Assembly: GCA_948470475.1 (NCBI GenBank)
Contig: OX419347.1
Span: forward strand, 1,470,001-1,534,000
Reading direction: 5' to 3'
DNA length: 64,000 nt
Source: Galaxea fascicularis
Lineage: Eukaryota > Cnidaria > Anthozoa > Scleractinia > Euphylliidae
Shown here: positions 11,986-40,900 of the stretch, piece after piece
Numbering within the stretch: position 1 is the stretch's first letter
How the letters are laid out: the number at the start of each line of letters is the position of its first letter
The notes under the pieces: generated by a model
Told to the model about the DNA's origin: nothing
Databases searched by the model: none
Seen by the model: only the letters and a program-made list of their open reading frames with translations
Made by a program: the position numbers and the translations under genes

Positions 11986-12265
11986 TAATAATAAGCAGTT
12001 TCTTTGATAATGACTTTCTAATCAAAATCAACGATGAAAGCGAACGACATTGAACCTCTCCGAATTGAACTGGCTTTAAATTTCTTATATGAGATTGGCG
12101 AAATTTTCGTTTAAGTTGAAACTGAAATATCTTTGAGCCAAAGTTCTTTTAGCCATCTCCTGTTTAATAAATTGTGCCAAAAGCAGTTTTGCTTCACTTA
12201 TTTTTGTTTTTAGGTATAGAAGTAAAGCGAAATATTTAGAGCTAATTATTCTTCACACTTTAAAA

Positions 12266-12470
12266 GTGTCTAAATGGCCGGCAGCCGGTCAAGGTTGTAA
12301 AAACACTAACTGACCGGCAGTCCGATATTTCCTTGACAAGTTCAGAAAAACTGAGGAATTTATGATATTTTCAACAAAAGACGACATTTACAGACTTACT
12401 ATCGAAGTAACCATTAATATAACTTATCAAAGTACAAATCGTCTAAATGACCGGCAGCCGGTCAAAATCT
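12266..12470. repeat. Pair of short direct repeats around 'ccggcagccggtcaa'
   Basis: 'gtctaaatggccggcagccg' at about 12269-12288 recurs with one or two changes at about 12440-12460. A third partial copy ('gaccggcagtccg') lies between them near 12312. The core is palindromic (CCGGCAGCCGG). Confidence 0.5.
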
Positions 12471-13993
12471 TCAAGCCTAATAACAAACATCCATATTCCT
12501 TGACTCCTAGACCTAATCCCTAACCTAAAACACACTAAATCTCCCCGTAGTACCAAGTCTAAGGAAAACAAAGCCCTTGAAAGGGAGCCCGAATCGGACT
12601 GAAGACCATAATAGTGATTTGAAGTCGAATCCGGAGTTTGACCGGCTGTCGAGCTCTGAAAATGAGAAAGCTTAAACTTCTTAATTTGTACTAAGTCGCT
12701 GTGTCTGGGACTTCAACGAGTGAGGTGATTAATTTTGTTTTGAACATTACTTCGGTTTGTACTTACCATACGAATTGCTTTGCTTTCTGTCAAGAGTTTC
12801 TTTTACGCTACTGAATGCAGATTCAATGTGGCTGTTTTTCATCATTCGCCATCAGTTTGTTTGTTGCCGACCGGCAATGATAAAGTGCCAAAGTTTGGCA
12901 TTTCCGCCATTCACCGGCTTAATTTTGGTCCCAAATGCACAGCTTTCACTTTTCTTTCCAATAGTTTAGAAAGGCCATATTACAAACAGGTGAACCAGCT
13001 CCAAACGGAAGCAATTTCTGTCGGTAATTTCGCGAACTGTACGAAAACAAATTTTGTCGTAAAGGTTTGGACTATGCACGTGGTTAAAATCAGAGCTGGA
13101 TTTCTATTCGCTGCTCTTTGACAGCCGACTTTGAAGGCTTTGAAATGGCTTTCTAGCCACCTTACTATGACAGAGCTGTCATCACAGAGAACTTGCCAAG
13201 CGCTATCTTGCGTTTTTAAATTCATGAGCAGTCGGTGAGGAACTCGCCTAACATCTGAAAATGCCCTTCATTGAAAAAATTCACGACCAATCCTAAAACG
13301 AACATAAAAAGACAACGTTTGCCCGCCTAACCGCCTAGCCTGTGAGCAAACTCTAGCTCTCGGAGGTTGGGGAAGAGAGAGCGCGCCGTAAGTTGAATTC
13401 CGCCCCCAGTGCCCCCTATAGCTCCTCAGAATGTGAGCTTCCAAAAACCTACTGCATATATGAGACCAATGCAAATAAACGCCTTGTAAGCATCACTGAA
13501 GATCTGTTTAATTTAGGAAGGAACTTATGTTGCAAATCCACGATAATTGCAGCGCTACACAATCTCGTTGGAACTCCGTTAGGGTGATTCCTGGAGGTCT
13601 ATTTCATCAGAAAATCTGTTCGTTCCGTCGAAGCAACAGTATTATGACTGCAAAAGACAGAACTTATTGCTGACAGAAACCTCTTTATGTCTCGTCAAGT
13701 GTGCAAACCATACCGATGCTTGAAAAATAAAGAGCGAAGGCTTTAACCTGTAATTCGATCTGTTTTAATTCAATTGAAGCTAAGCTTCAGATTGAAAGAA
13801 ACCGTGGGGCGTGAAAGATTACATCATCACCCAATCAAATCGGCGAATCAGCATTTTGCTATCAACGAGACGCACGTGCAAGATCACTCCTTCTTCCCTT
13901 CCCCTCCTCCTACCCCCCGGGAGAGCTTCCCCGGTGATAAATCTGAAAATTACTTGTTAGGTCAGCGGTATATCACCGAAGTCCAGAACTAAA

Positions 13994-29308
<15,315 letters not shown>

Positions 29309-30089
29309 CTTGATCATGTTGCTTGACACTTTTTGTCCTTTCCCAGTCATTAGCAGTCATGACAATAAGTAAAGAACGCATGATCGCAGGTCAGATTGTA
29401 CCCTGATGTCAAGGGGATGTTGGTGTCGCATTGAACACATTGTGAGAATGTCTAGATGCGGTCTGGTCATAGCGCTCTCAATAAACGCTGCGCGCTCATG
29501 CGTGACCGATTCTCAGTCAAATCTCAGATTATCAATACTTCCTTAAGACATGCCCGACTGGCGAGAACACTACGCCATGCCACGCAGGTGAAAAATGGGC
29601 TTCAACTACCAGCTTCGGCTGTCCACAGATTCTGGGGTCCTTTCCGCGCACCCAGTGTTTCTTCCTCAGACGTTGTTCATTCTCCACCAATTTTTGGCTC
29701 TATTTCCTTTAGTGATATCTAGTGATCCATCGCTTCCATGCGTCCATCAGTGCACGCAGAGCCCGGAAATGCTAGTTGATAAAATCAAAGGAAATCGCCA
29801 ACCACGAGATGAAGTGATGCGCTTTTTGGTGGCTTTAAGATATCGCGTGAGACGGTTACCTAGTACGCTTTTCTGAGCGAGTCAATTTCCTAACCTGATT
29901 CTACTTTGAGACCAAAAATATCACTTACGTAAACAAACTTTGTGTTTTATTTAAACAATATTTTTTTCTCAGCATTTGCTCTAAGAGCAGAAAGTGCTCA
30001 TCTAGGGAGCTAACGCAGTTTACATCATTAAATTTTTTAATCATCATGGGCGAAGGAAGAGGGAAAAAAACAACCACGAAAAACGGTTT
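29309..30089. other. Intergenic region after XPF
   Basis: Includes the likely XPF 3' end. Two overlapping + frames (29456-29876) have no recognisable domain. Nothing else is supported. Confidence 0.5.
29480..29485 (+). terminator. ERCC4: Candidate XPF polyadenylation signal AATAAA
   Basis: First canonical AATAAA after the XPF stop codon, 171 bases downstream. This would give a short 3' untranslated region. Confidence 0.4.
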
Positions 30090-31250
30090 GATTGATAGAT
30101 AAAGAACTGAACAGAATGAAGGAAGTTTACACTCTTCTGAAAGTCAATACCAGGAACTCCATTAAAAAGGAAGTCAATTTTCCTCTTGTCAGATGCAAGA
30201 AGCCATTTATCTCCGATCAAATGTGCAGCGGAGGCAAACGATCAGTTTCGTGCAGAGCAGCAAAACTCGGGCAAACTAAAAAATGGTGTTTGACATCTTC
30301 GACAAGTGCACCGCACATACGACAGACAGATGAATCAGAGGAATTTCTCTTAAAGAGGTCATTCAAGGCACTAAAATTAAGCCTTAAACGAGAGTAATGA
30401 AAAGTTGACGCAGCACGATTCGCTGTATAGGCTGGTTTTCACTAGCGCATAAGCATAAGTAAAAACATAAGAAGAACGAACTCGCTTATTTGTCTTATGC
30501 TGTTTTCACCAGCAACGCGCTCGACATAAGCATAAGCACAAGGAAAAAGAACAGTTCCGTTCTTCTTGTGCTTATGCTTATGTCTTGTGAAAACCGTATA
30601 AGACAAACAAGTGGGTTCGTTCTTATGTTTTTATGCGAGTGCTTGTGCTTATGTTTATACTTGTGCTTATGCGCTAGTGAAAACCAGCCTTATAAAATAA
30701 ATAGTTGCGAGAAGGAAATTTCGCGTGCTTCGAAACATTATTTTTAAAACTACTAAGAGAAGAGGACAGGCGAACCTCGGAGGAAAGACTATTCCCCAAC
30801 TGTGTTGTTGAAAAAAGAAAAGATTTCCTGTGCCTTTCAGTCCGAACGTAAGGTAAACAAAGAACAATTTCCGAGCAAAGGTTACAGTACGACTTCCCAT
30901 TAACAAAAGCAGGATAAATATTACATAAGTAGCTAGGGGCTAGCTTATTGACCATTTCATACATAAATGGAGTGTATGCATTTTTTTAATACGCTTATCA
31001 CTAAGCTCAACTCATGCAATATCCCTTAAAGGGTAAACCCCGTTTGTGCCTAGCACCTGTAACAAGACTAGCACTCTCGATCTGTAAGCATTCCACCAAA
31101 CTGCTGTCTGATTCGGAGCAACCAATCCACACGACAGCACATTCTAGAGGTGAACGCACCAAGAATTTATATAACAGCTCAAAAGAATAACGACTCAATC
31201 AGTATTTCAAGGGCTTAAGAAGATTAAGTTTTTTAGAAGCCTTCTGTTGT
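30090..31250 (-). pseudogene. Non-LTR retrotransposon (LINE) fragment, C-terminal part of the reverse transcriptase ORF
   Basis: Read on the reverse strand from 31250 downwards, broken frames give the order expected in LINE ORF2 C-termini: FVRSPLECAVVWIGCSESDS, ASLVTGARHKRG, MYEMVNKLAPSYLCNIYP, VRTERHRKSFLFSTTQLGNS, LSSFKNNVSKH, then after a MITE insertion FHYSRLRLNFSALNDLF and CRMCG...HHFLVCPSF, a terminal Cys-His zinc-knuckle pattern. Stops and frameshifts make it inactive. It is interrupted by the MITE at 30426-30694. Confidence 0.8.
30426..30694. mobile_element. MITE nested in the LINE fragment
   Basis: Terminal inverted repeats 'ggctggttttcactagcgca' on the left and 'tgcgctagtgaaaaccagcc' on the right, flanked by TA-rich sequence ('tata' / 'ttata'), consistent with a TA target. 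The interior repeats 'cataagcataag' and 'cttatgcttatg', so the whole element folds back. LINE coding similarity resumes on both sides, so the insertion came after the LINE. Confidence 0.85.
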
Positions 31251-31849
31251 AACTTATAAAACGTGCGCGTGTCAAGACAAGTTGGACGTCAATGTCAAGC
31301 CACGACATCCATGAACAGCCAAAGAACAGCTAAATCTTCGATTATGTGACACCATTAACAAAGGAGGTACCCTGCGAGCAGAATCTCCTTCGATCTTCCT
31401 AAAGAGCTTCGTAAATTTAGTGAACGAGGTACACAAGTTGCATCAGTTACAATGGCATCACCAGGGCGAAAAGTACTTTGAAATCTTTCAACGAAGCCCG
31501 AGGTATTCAGGAAATTGTAACTGAGATGTACAAAGACAACTTTCTCTCAAAGTTTAGAGAGACTGGGCGGTAATAAGTTTTCAACTGTCGATCATTTTTT
31601 TTTAATAGGGGTAAAATATAAGCGAAAGAAACAACAAACATTGTTTCCTGTTACATTTTCGTGAAGCTGTCTCTGCATGGGTGCGTGCTAAGTCCTGCCA
31701 AAATTAAAAGGAGTTTATATTTAAATTTCATTCGAAACCGGCCTTATAATATCAAGTAGCAGTGAGTGCCTTGTACGGACAGAGCCATCTGCGACAGTTC
31801 AGTTTGCCGTTGGCCGCTCTCTTTAATTGAGAACTTGGTTCCAAAGGTA

Positions 31850-31916
31850 ATGGAAGATAAACAAAGAGCTTACTTCCTGGCTGCTGTGCTTGCTTTATCT
31901 CTTCGCTGTGTTTCAG
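31850..31916 (+). CDS. Signal peptide exon of the giant gene
   Basis: ATG at 31850 followed by a charged start and a hydrophobic core (AYFLAAVLALSLRCVSG), then a GTAGGT donor in phase 1, matching the phase 1 acceptor of the first discoidin exon. An in-frame Met lies farther upstream at 31766, but starting there would bury the signal core, so the internal ATG is preferred. Confidence 0.6.
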
Positions 31917-34900
31917 GTAGGTTTCTAACACATTCAAAACGCTGTGGAGAATTTTATACCAATGGTACCATTTTTCCTCGCCCTAAGTGGCTGCAGGAAC
32001 GGCTCAAACCGTTACTAAGTTGGGCATCTTAAGGCCACGCTACTACTTGTAAAGGCAAACATTACCCCGGCTTCTAAAATTTTCGTCTTGACGACATGTG
32101 GATGCGTAGATTTCATTGGTAAAGGTCTTGCTAATGGCAGCAACAATGTAATTTTCAGAAATTTAACGACATCAGTGTTTTATAGAGTCATGTTTCGGTA
32201 TTTCCTCTTGCATCGTCAGTTGGAATGTTGCACAAGTATACTGTTAATATATCGGGTAACAGAAAATAATGAGTGTAACAACAATGGAAAACATGAAAAT
32301 GTATGATTATAAAGAAAGTTAAATTACTGAGGTGCAATTGCTGATATAATGAGGGTTGCTCCCATTGTATGTGTAAAGGTTCTTTTACCTTAAGTTGAAA
32401 ACTGGTGGAAGCGTGATCTACGACGCTAAAACAATCATGAGAACATAAAATGCGGCAATGTTGGGAAGTACAATTCTTTAGATGTTTAAATATGTGATAG
32501 TAGTTTCACCGAGATAGCAGGCCTTACAGCCTGCACACAAGAATTTAAATAACACACTCGCTCGAAGCCCACTGGGGATAAGATCTTTGAAACTAAACAT
32601 ACTACGGTTTTTTAAAGATGAAAATGCAAGTTTGATGTATTAGTAAACTATAGTTTACTGAGGCGACGAATCCTTTTCTGTGGAACAGCGGAAAAAGGGC
32701 CGATGTAGGGTAATTAAAAATAAAAGGTAGGTGTGGTGTCAAAGACGGAGACCGAAAGACTAATTATTTCAGTTTTACATCCGATCCTTACAAACTGGGT
32801 CTCATCACGACTCTTGCCGACAGAACTTACAAGATTAATAATACCATTCCAAGCTTTAAGAAAGAATCTGTTCCCTACTCATTTAGTCCATAGGGTTGTT
32901 AACTGTTGCATAACTTCGACCCGTAACGATTACACTCCCCCGGTTTCCGGTTTTTCACGAAATAGGGTTTAGTCCCCTTTTACTTTGAAATTCGTGCTAA
33001 GAGCATAAAGTTCACTCATGCAACGTGATTCTGACTCTGAAATTGTCTACGAGATACGATTTGAACCCACAGCCGGAGCACTACTGTACCTAATAACTTT
33101 TCTGCCGCATGCAGTTGTAGTTGTTCATAGTTGCTTATGCATGCGACTGTTTTGCAAGAAAAAATGCGTCTCTTCGAGTGAAGGCAGAAGGCCGCTCATC
33201 AGTTCTTCATTTTCGACGGTTCTTTCATGGCTGTCATTTGTGTCTGTGTTGTTGGAATCATCGCCAGTTTAGAGTCCAAGATCAAAGAGAGCAGTCAGGT
33301 TTGAGATATCGGGTGACTACAAGAATTGGCGAGATATGCTCAAAAGAAAAAAAAAACGCAAAGGGATAAAAGGGACCGTCGACCTCGCAGGTTTAGTTTG
33401 GCTGTCATGGGTGACAAATTCCGGTCTCATTAAACACTTGTCACATGTATCTTGAACAAGGCAGAAACATTGTGGTTGATAGGATAATGTTTTATGTTTT
33501 GACCCAATTGAGGTATAAGATATAAAATCTCTGAAGAGTCTCAAAAATTTGCTCCTGATCAGATGTGTACTTTACCAGCGACCTTCAACCACTTTGCGCC
33601 GCCAATGAGAGTTCCTCGATGTCTGCTGGGAAATCACGTGTATTGGCTTCCATTGAAGACTTTCTTTCATTTTGCTATGATGGGCCATTATTCACCTCAC
33701 CCGCTTGCACGTTGCAAGACCCTACTGCTGCCAGGGGAGGTCTTGAATAGCCTCCTAACGCAGACGTTTAGGTGCAAAGTGAAAAAGAAGAGTGAGAAGC
33801 GTGCAGAAGCTAAACTATATTAAGTCAATCGAATCAATATCATGATTTCCATCACAATGAAAACCTGATCGTCCTTGAAAAATCCTTGTTTAGCTTAACT
33901 GACCCTATCTGGCCGTCAAATATTTGACATTTTAGGACGGTCTTAACCAAAACTGGCAATTCGGTCAATGCTAATCACGAGCGACCCAAGCTTAGCACAA
34001 CGCCACCCAGAAGTTCCAAACCTAAAAGAAATTCTAAGGGAAAAATGGCATGAAATACAGCAACAACCACAGCTAAACGACATCTTCAAAGAACCTCCCA
34101 TAATATCTTACAGAAAGGGGCGTTCATTATAGGAAAGGTGAAAAAATCAGACAAGGTGTGTAACGAAGTGGTGGAGGCCTGTCCAACGCAATTAACAATT
34201 CACGTCTAAGCTCTAAAAACTGCAATGCTGGGATTCTGGATTCTTGGAAGTCACCCAGTACTGCGATTCAATTTCCCTAATTCAAACAGAGACTGAGAGG
34301 ACATGCTTATTCGCCATCATACCGATATACCATCCACAATTAACATACTACTCCGGATGTTCCACGTGTCACCAGTATATGTATCAGATCGTTTAGGGTT
34401 TTGGAAATTGGGGTGCGTAAATTTTCGGTTTTGACCTAAATTGTTTCAGTTTTTCGGTTCGGGGTGATTTTTTTGTACGGTTTTTTTGCCCACCTGTTAC
34501 GTGGCCAATGTCAAAAGTTGAAAAAACCGTGGAAGGATGAGTGTTGTTCTGCAAGTGTTGACTTGAATGGTTGAACTTGAAGATTTTACTGTTTCTATAG
34601 TTCGGTGCTTTCCCGTGGTATTTGTCACAATGCAGTTCAACCATGAATATGTAACAGTTTTTTATCATTGTGGCGCAAAGTCACTTTACTTGCCTCAACT
34701 CGTATATTTTCTTTAAATCCAGTAAGTTGTAAAGTAAATATGTGCATGATGGCTGCACTGTTTGTTTAACACCCAAAGGGGATTTCAAAGGATTACAAAG
34801 CATGCTTCCTAGTTTACAAAACATTACAGCGTGATGTGAAAACCGGTTATTATAATCCCTCTAATGGATCAAATCGATCGATATAGAATGACCTAAATAA

Positions 34901-37900
34901 CGAGACGCTTTTTAGGAATTTCAAGGACTTCAAAATATCGCAGACATGTCTGAACACAGCAAAATTTGTGGATCGAGTAACATTTTAAAACTTAAAAAAT
35001 TGAATGAAAAACCGTGTTTTGGCAATAATTGGCCACCTTCCTTTGGAAATCATGAAAATTGAAGCCGAAGAGACCTCATACAAACTCGAGAACATGTAGG
35101 GGTTCGAAAGAAATATGTAATTGGCTCCACTGCCTATGCTACATAAGGTTGGCCTGCAATTTGTGAATTTTTATATTTCATCGAGCTCGAACTAACTGGA
35201 TCTCAACAGCACTGCATATTCTTACTGAATTCAGTTGGAATGTTTTCTTTCCTTGCGACCTTGCGACCTGAATTAATTGGGCGTTAGTTGAAAGGTGGTG
35301 TATAATTAAGCACCAAAATCTGTCATTCCACAATCGCGCGTTGGATGGCGAACCTCAGGGGTACCTTAAAGTTCCGTACTGGGCCATTGTTTGTTTCTGT
35401 TCTATATTAACGACCTTCCCAACTCCTAGGTTCTCTTACAAAAGGTTGTTTGCCGACGACTGTCATTGCGTATTTGACTATACACAACGAACATAACAAC
35501 CAGATCCTTCAGGTAACCTTCACAAGCTAGCAACATTGGAAAGAAAATGGAAAATGAAATTTCACCCTGAAAATTGTAAAGTTCTTAGGGTCACGCGCAG
35601 AAAAACTGAGTTACAGTCGGCTCAACATAACAGACCTGAGATAGAATAAGCATGTTAACAATATCACTGGCAAAGCAAACGGGACCTTAGGGTTTCTAAG
35701 AGGGAATCTGAGGATCGGCTCACCCAGACTGGAGATATGAGCCAAACTGAAGTCCATTGCGTACAACACACTGGTGAGCCCTTCACTAGAGTATGCATGT
35801 ACAGCCTGGGACTCGTGCACGCAGGAAAATATCCACAAGCTTGAGATGGTGCAACAAAGAGCTGTAAGATTTGTCTTAAATAGGTGTGATGACTCTAGTG
35901 GTAGTGACATGCTCTTACAGCTCGGTTGGGTCCCGCTACAAACCCGGTCACAAGATACGGAGTGGCTTGGTTCAAGTGGATCTCAGCGCGGAACAAGTAA
36001 AGCTTCATCACGTCTCAGGCACGACATACCAAATCACAAAGTTTTGCAGTCCCTTTCTCGCGTACGAACTATCACCAATGCTTGCATTTCCCGAGATCTA
36101 TACGAGAATGGAACATGCTACCAGACACAGATGTATGAGCGCCCAGTTTAAATAGCTTCAAAGACACTCCGCTTTTACTTTTATGTTTATCTACACCTGC
36201 ATCGCATTTGTAATTTAATTTATTTGATGTTTTTAATTAATTTAAGCACCTGCACAGCATTTATCGCAACGATCATAAACTTAGAAGGAGGTGGGCTTAC
36301 CAGGAAGAAAAAGAAAGAATGGACAAAAAAATATGAGATACCAGTTACAAGACGGTGGTCTCTCAGAAAATACCGGCTATGCGCTTTAGACGTGCCGCTA
36401 GATTGCAGGGTAGTAAAGGGGTTATGCGTGACTCGTGATTTGAGACAAAGAAAAATAGCTCAGGACACTTGAAAAGTGCTCAGTTGTAGCCGTGATGGTG
36501 GTGGGTGAAAAATTTTCACTGATTGTTTAGCCACAGAACATCGCCACCATCTTATTAGGTAACTGAAGAATTATCTGTTTTTCAGGAGGGTATGGCGAGC
36601 AAGCGCTCGGGTTAGCAGATGGACACATTCTTGACAGCCAGTTTACTGCGTCTACGATACTGAACGGCAACACACCAGCCAAGAATGGCCGACTTAACTA
36701 CACAGCAGGATCGTCATGGTGTGCGTCCACGAGTGACAGTAATCCATATCTACAGATTGATCTACAGGCACTTTGCATTATCGGTGCTGTTTCCACTCAG
36801 GGGAATTCACGAGCAGATCAGTGGGTAAAGACCTACACGCTACGGTCATCAACAGATGGGACAACCTGGACAGATTATAGAGAAAATGGAAAAGTTAAGG
36901 TAACGGTGGTTGTTAGTTCAAATTGATGATAAAATTATGGATATCCTTGAAACTAAATAACTATATCGGGCTATTTCTGGATTGGTTCAGTTTGTTCAAT
37001 TTTGCGAACTACTCGGGAACTACATGGGTACAAATATGCGGTGAAGTTCAGAAAAAAGCAGAAAAATTAACGGCCAGTCGAGCTCACGTTCTCCACCATG
37101 AAACCTTGAATCTGGTCAAAATATTTCATAATTTCAAAAAGCAACGTCTATTTAACGTTGCACTGAAGGTGTCCATCTCTAAATTAGAAATTGGGGATTT
37201 CTAACCATGACATTTTTCATGACCTTGGCTTTTCCCGTAATCTCAGGTAAATTTTCTGATGATTAAAGCCGGATTTCATGAAGGAATAGAAAAAAAATAA
37301 GAAATTATTTCATGTTAATAACTTAATTGTTCGGATATTCTTTTTTTGATTAATATAAATTTTAAAGAACGTTTTTATGTTAAAAAAAAGTTGCAATTTT
37401 TGAATAATATCAATTTCAAAGATTAAGCTAGTCAGTTACTATCGACTTCAAAAGATGAACTTGAAAGAATTTATTTTTTTAAATAATAGTAAGATACCAG
37501 TTTGCCCATATTAGATTTTTTAAATAACTTTATAGTCGGATTCAGTAAAGATGAAGAATTTTCTCTCTGAATTTGAAGTTTCTCATCACGGAAAAATTGT
37601 TACCAAATTGCGGCTCGGAAAAAGCCAAGGTGATGAAAAATGTGTTAGAATCCCCATTTTCTATCTACTCTCTTGGAAAAATATCTCATAAACAACCAAT
37701 TTTACCACAGCCAACAGTACGTTTTTTCACTCTCTCGTGTAGGTGTTTCTTGGAAACTTCGATACTAAATCCACGGTAAAGAGGGCTTTGTTCAGTGAAC
37801 TCTCTACAAGGTATTTGCGTATCGTTGCTCGGGATAACCATGGCGGTGTTTGTATGAGGATAGAACTGTATGGAGAACAACAAATTCAAGGTATTTGTTT

Positions 37901-40900
37901 GTTTATTTTTCATTAATTTCAAGGGGAAAAACTGGGGATAGGGGTTAAATAATTTGCTCATTCAGTGATTACTCGGTTGTGTTTAGTCTCGAACGAGCGA
38001 TAGCCAGCCTCCTCAGTCGAGACCTAACCCCAGGTCTGTAGTATGAAGCAATAAGGAGTACTGCTTCCACCCACCCATCCCCCCTTCTCTGGTCTCATTA
38101 ATCTTTTGTCGTGAACCTTAAGATGACAAAAAAATATTTTGAGATGCGAGAGTTGACGGACACGAAGCGTTTCATTTTACAACTTGATCAAAAGAGACAG
38201 TAAATCTTGAATACATGAGAGGATCTACACTGCTGTTACTTTGAAAGAACTAGGTAACTTTTCTCCTGTGACGTCCATGTTACTCTTTCCCAGGAAATAT
38301 CGCCCTTTTCAAGCCTACAAGTCAGTCAACAACAGATGGAACTAAGATCGCAAGCAGGGCTGTTGATGGGGTTAAGGATAGTCATCACAGGAACTGTACA
38401 CACACTCTAAGCCCGGGAACTACCAACCCCTGGTGGAGAGTGGATCTGGGACGAGTACAGCGTGTGTCTTTCGTACGCATTCTTAACAGAGGAGACTGCT
38501 GTTCAGATAGACTGAATGGAGCTGAGATTAGAGTGGGTAGGTTTAAACTTTCCTTCACTCAGTTATCTCTGGAATAGTCGACTGACTCAGTTGTGTTTTT
38601 ACCCTGGCTCCAGAGACCTGTTGAAAAACAAAATATTCTTGAAAATCAAAATAGAATGCGAGATACGGGCCTCTGGTCGCAGGAACTAGAAATAATAAAA
38701 GCGTGACCTAAAATTTTAGTATTTTCACCCAACAAAATCTTTGCGAATGTGAAAGAAAGAGGACCTGCAAATATTACATGTTTGTTTGTAATAAGAAGAA
38801 TGCTAAAGAACGATTTTCTAGTTCCTATGCGTTCGTATCAATTTTCCTCTTAGTATCACGCGTGATTGTTACGCTTGAGCTGATGAGTATAGGTCAGACA
38901 ACACATGGTAAAATCTGCATGACTTCAAGGCGTGCTTTCAGTCATTCTTGGTTTTCCTGTGGTATCTGGACAGAACTGAACTCCCACAAGCAAACATCGC
39001 ATAACTCGAGAGTGATTGACTTGTAGATTACTCAAAGAACAGGAAATACCTTTCTGTTTATCGTAGGTGATGTCATACATTGAAGATCACCTGACCCCAA
39101 AATATATATATATATTTTTTTTTTACTTATATGAAACTTCGGACCTATTCAAAATATATTTAGCCGGGTTTATTTCTAGTTTTAGATTTTTATGGACTTC
39201 CAAACTTACGAATAACTAAGCATCATTTGGTACACGACATAGTCAGAGGGGGCATGGATCTGTTCTTGACGTCAAAAACTGCCTTGCATGCGCGTTTACA
39301 AACTTACCGCGACGCAAATCAGTTTGTGGTGTCAAACTAAGAACAGACCCACACTACTCATTAGCTCGGTCGTGTGACTGAATATGGCTAGATTTCGTAA
39401 CTTTTACAGCCTATCAAAGACAAAATTTGGTAAAAAAAAAAAAAGAAAAAAAGGAAGGCCCCAAATGCGTTTTGAACAGGTACAGATATTTATTTTAGCG
39501 AAAGAAATACCTTGAGGTTCGGTGTACCTTAGGAACATGAGTACAATCATGTATTGGGTACATTGTAACACTGTAGTGCCTTTTTATTTACCCGAAAAGG
39601 AAATGATGCTGCAAATGGAGGAGCGTCCAACCGTCGCTGTGCAACTATCACACAAATCCCAGCAGGAAAACAGCAGAGTTTGGACTGTAATCCCATTGCA
39701 CATGGGAGATATGTTTCCATCAGAATACCCGGCAATTCCAAAATTCTGACAGTTTGTGAGGTTGAAGTTTATTCCGTTTTGACAAGTAAGGCTTTCTATT
39801 TTCTGTAAAAAAATATTGCCAATTAAATTTCTTTTGGTTTTACACTCGAAATGTTTACATCTCAGTATGATGGCATCGAGCAAATGGTGCGTGGCTGAAC
39901 CCTAAAGGTTCGTGCAACTGCTGCTTTCACCAGTTTCAGCGTGTGTGTAGTTTATCTAAAATAATAATAATAACAATAATCCAGAAAATCACAATGCTAG
40001 GAACAGCTCACCTACTACTGAAGGAAAGTACTGTCGCTAAAACAACTTCGTCACCTATAAGGCTTTAGGTCCAATGCTGGGACCCGGCTACAATGAATGG
40101 AAAACTTGGCGAGAACATAATAATACTGATAGTCACTCCAAGGGCTAAGGCCATTGGAATGGCAGATAGGGGAGACACAACAATGTTCCCATGACTTATT
40201 ATAAGCATTCTATTTATCCTAAACTAGATTCCATTCCCTACAGCTTACAGTCAAATTCTCGGAGGCAATGATGAAATAACACTTTACTGGTTTAAAGTTC
40301 CATCTGAGAGGAGGCGACCAAATTTGCTGACGCGGATAACAGGCGGATGGGTTACCGGTTTCTAAAGAAACTGCGATACAGATTCGTGTACCGAACTGAA
40401 AACGAATGCTTGGTTTTATGAGTTGTCAAGGCGACCCTTGATCAATTTAAGAGGCTGAAGTTTCGAGTGGGAGGCCTTCTTGACAACGAAATATTCGTAT
40501 TTAAACGTATATTATCAAAATCTAACGAGTTCACAAGTACTACCACTGCTTTAATTCATTCTACATTAAGTTACATTAGTAGCAGATTGTATAGTGTAAG
40601 TGCTGCTCTGACAATATATGAATATTTTCTGCGTTACAAATTTTACTTAAAAAAACTCTCGCTACTGCCTTTGTTTCCAAAACATGTTACGAACACAAAA
40701 TCCTTTCGTCTAGTTGTTCCGTGTCTTTTCAGACCTGGGGCCCGTTTCTCGAAACTCCCGAAACTTTCCGGGCGCATTTCGGGTGCCATAATTTCTTTCG
40801 TATCTTAAAAACGAAAGCATTTTCAGACACAAAATTCTGCCAAAAAAAATTGGCCTTTCGTATCTTGAAATCATAGTAAAAGACCAGCTATTTAGAATAA

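Larger units (their letters stand above)
6806..13993. other. Intergenic region between the receptor and XPF genes
   Basis: About 7.2 kb separating divergent 5' ends: the LGR on the reverse strand and XPF on the forward strand. No frame shows a recognisable domain. The longest (9404-9805 and 12780-13121, both +) have no family signature and biased composition. The region includes a tandem-repeat block (11390-11740), a retroelement tail (about 11890-11990) and a short duplicated motif near 12270 and 12440. Promoters of both genes should lie at its two ends, but no diagnostic element stands out. Confidence 0.5.
31917..36585. other. First intron of the giant gene, with retroelement debris
   Basis: A 4.7 kb intron between the signal exon and the first discoidin exon. 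Contains the retroelement remnants at 33960-34115 and 35300-36185. Other open frames (32733-32972, 33018-33272, 33563-33823) show no domain. An alternative first exon inside this interval cannot be excluded. Confidence 0.5.

Noticed and set aside
12780..13225. Overlapping + and - frames (113 and 81 codons), considered as a transposase relic
   Set aside because: Neither shows a recognisable motif, and no inverted repeats flank it.
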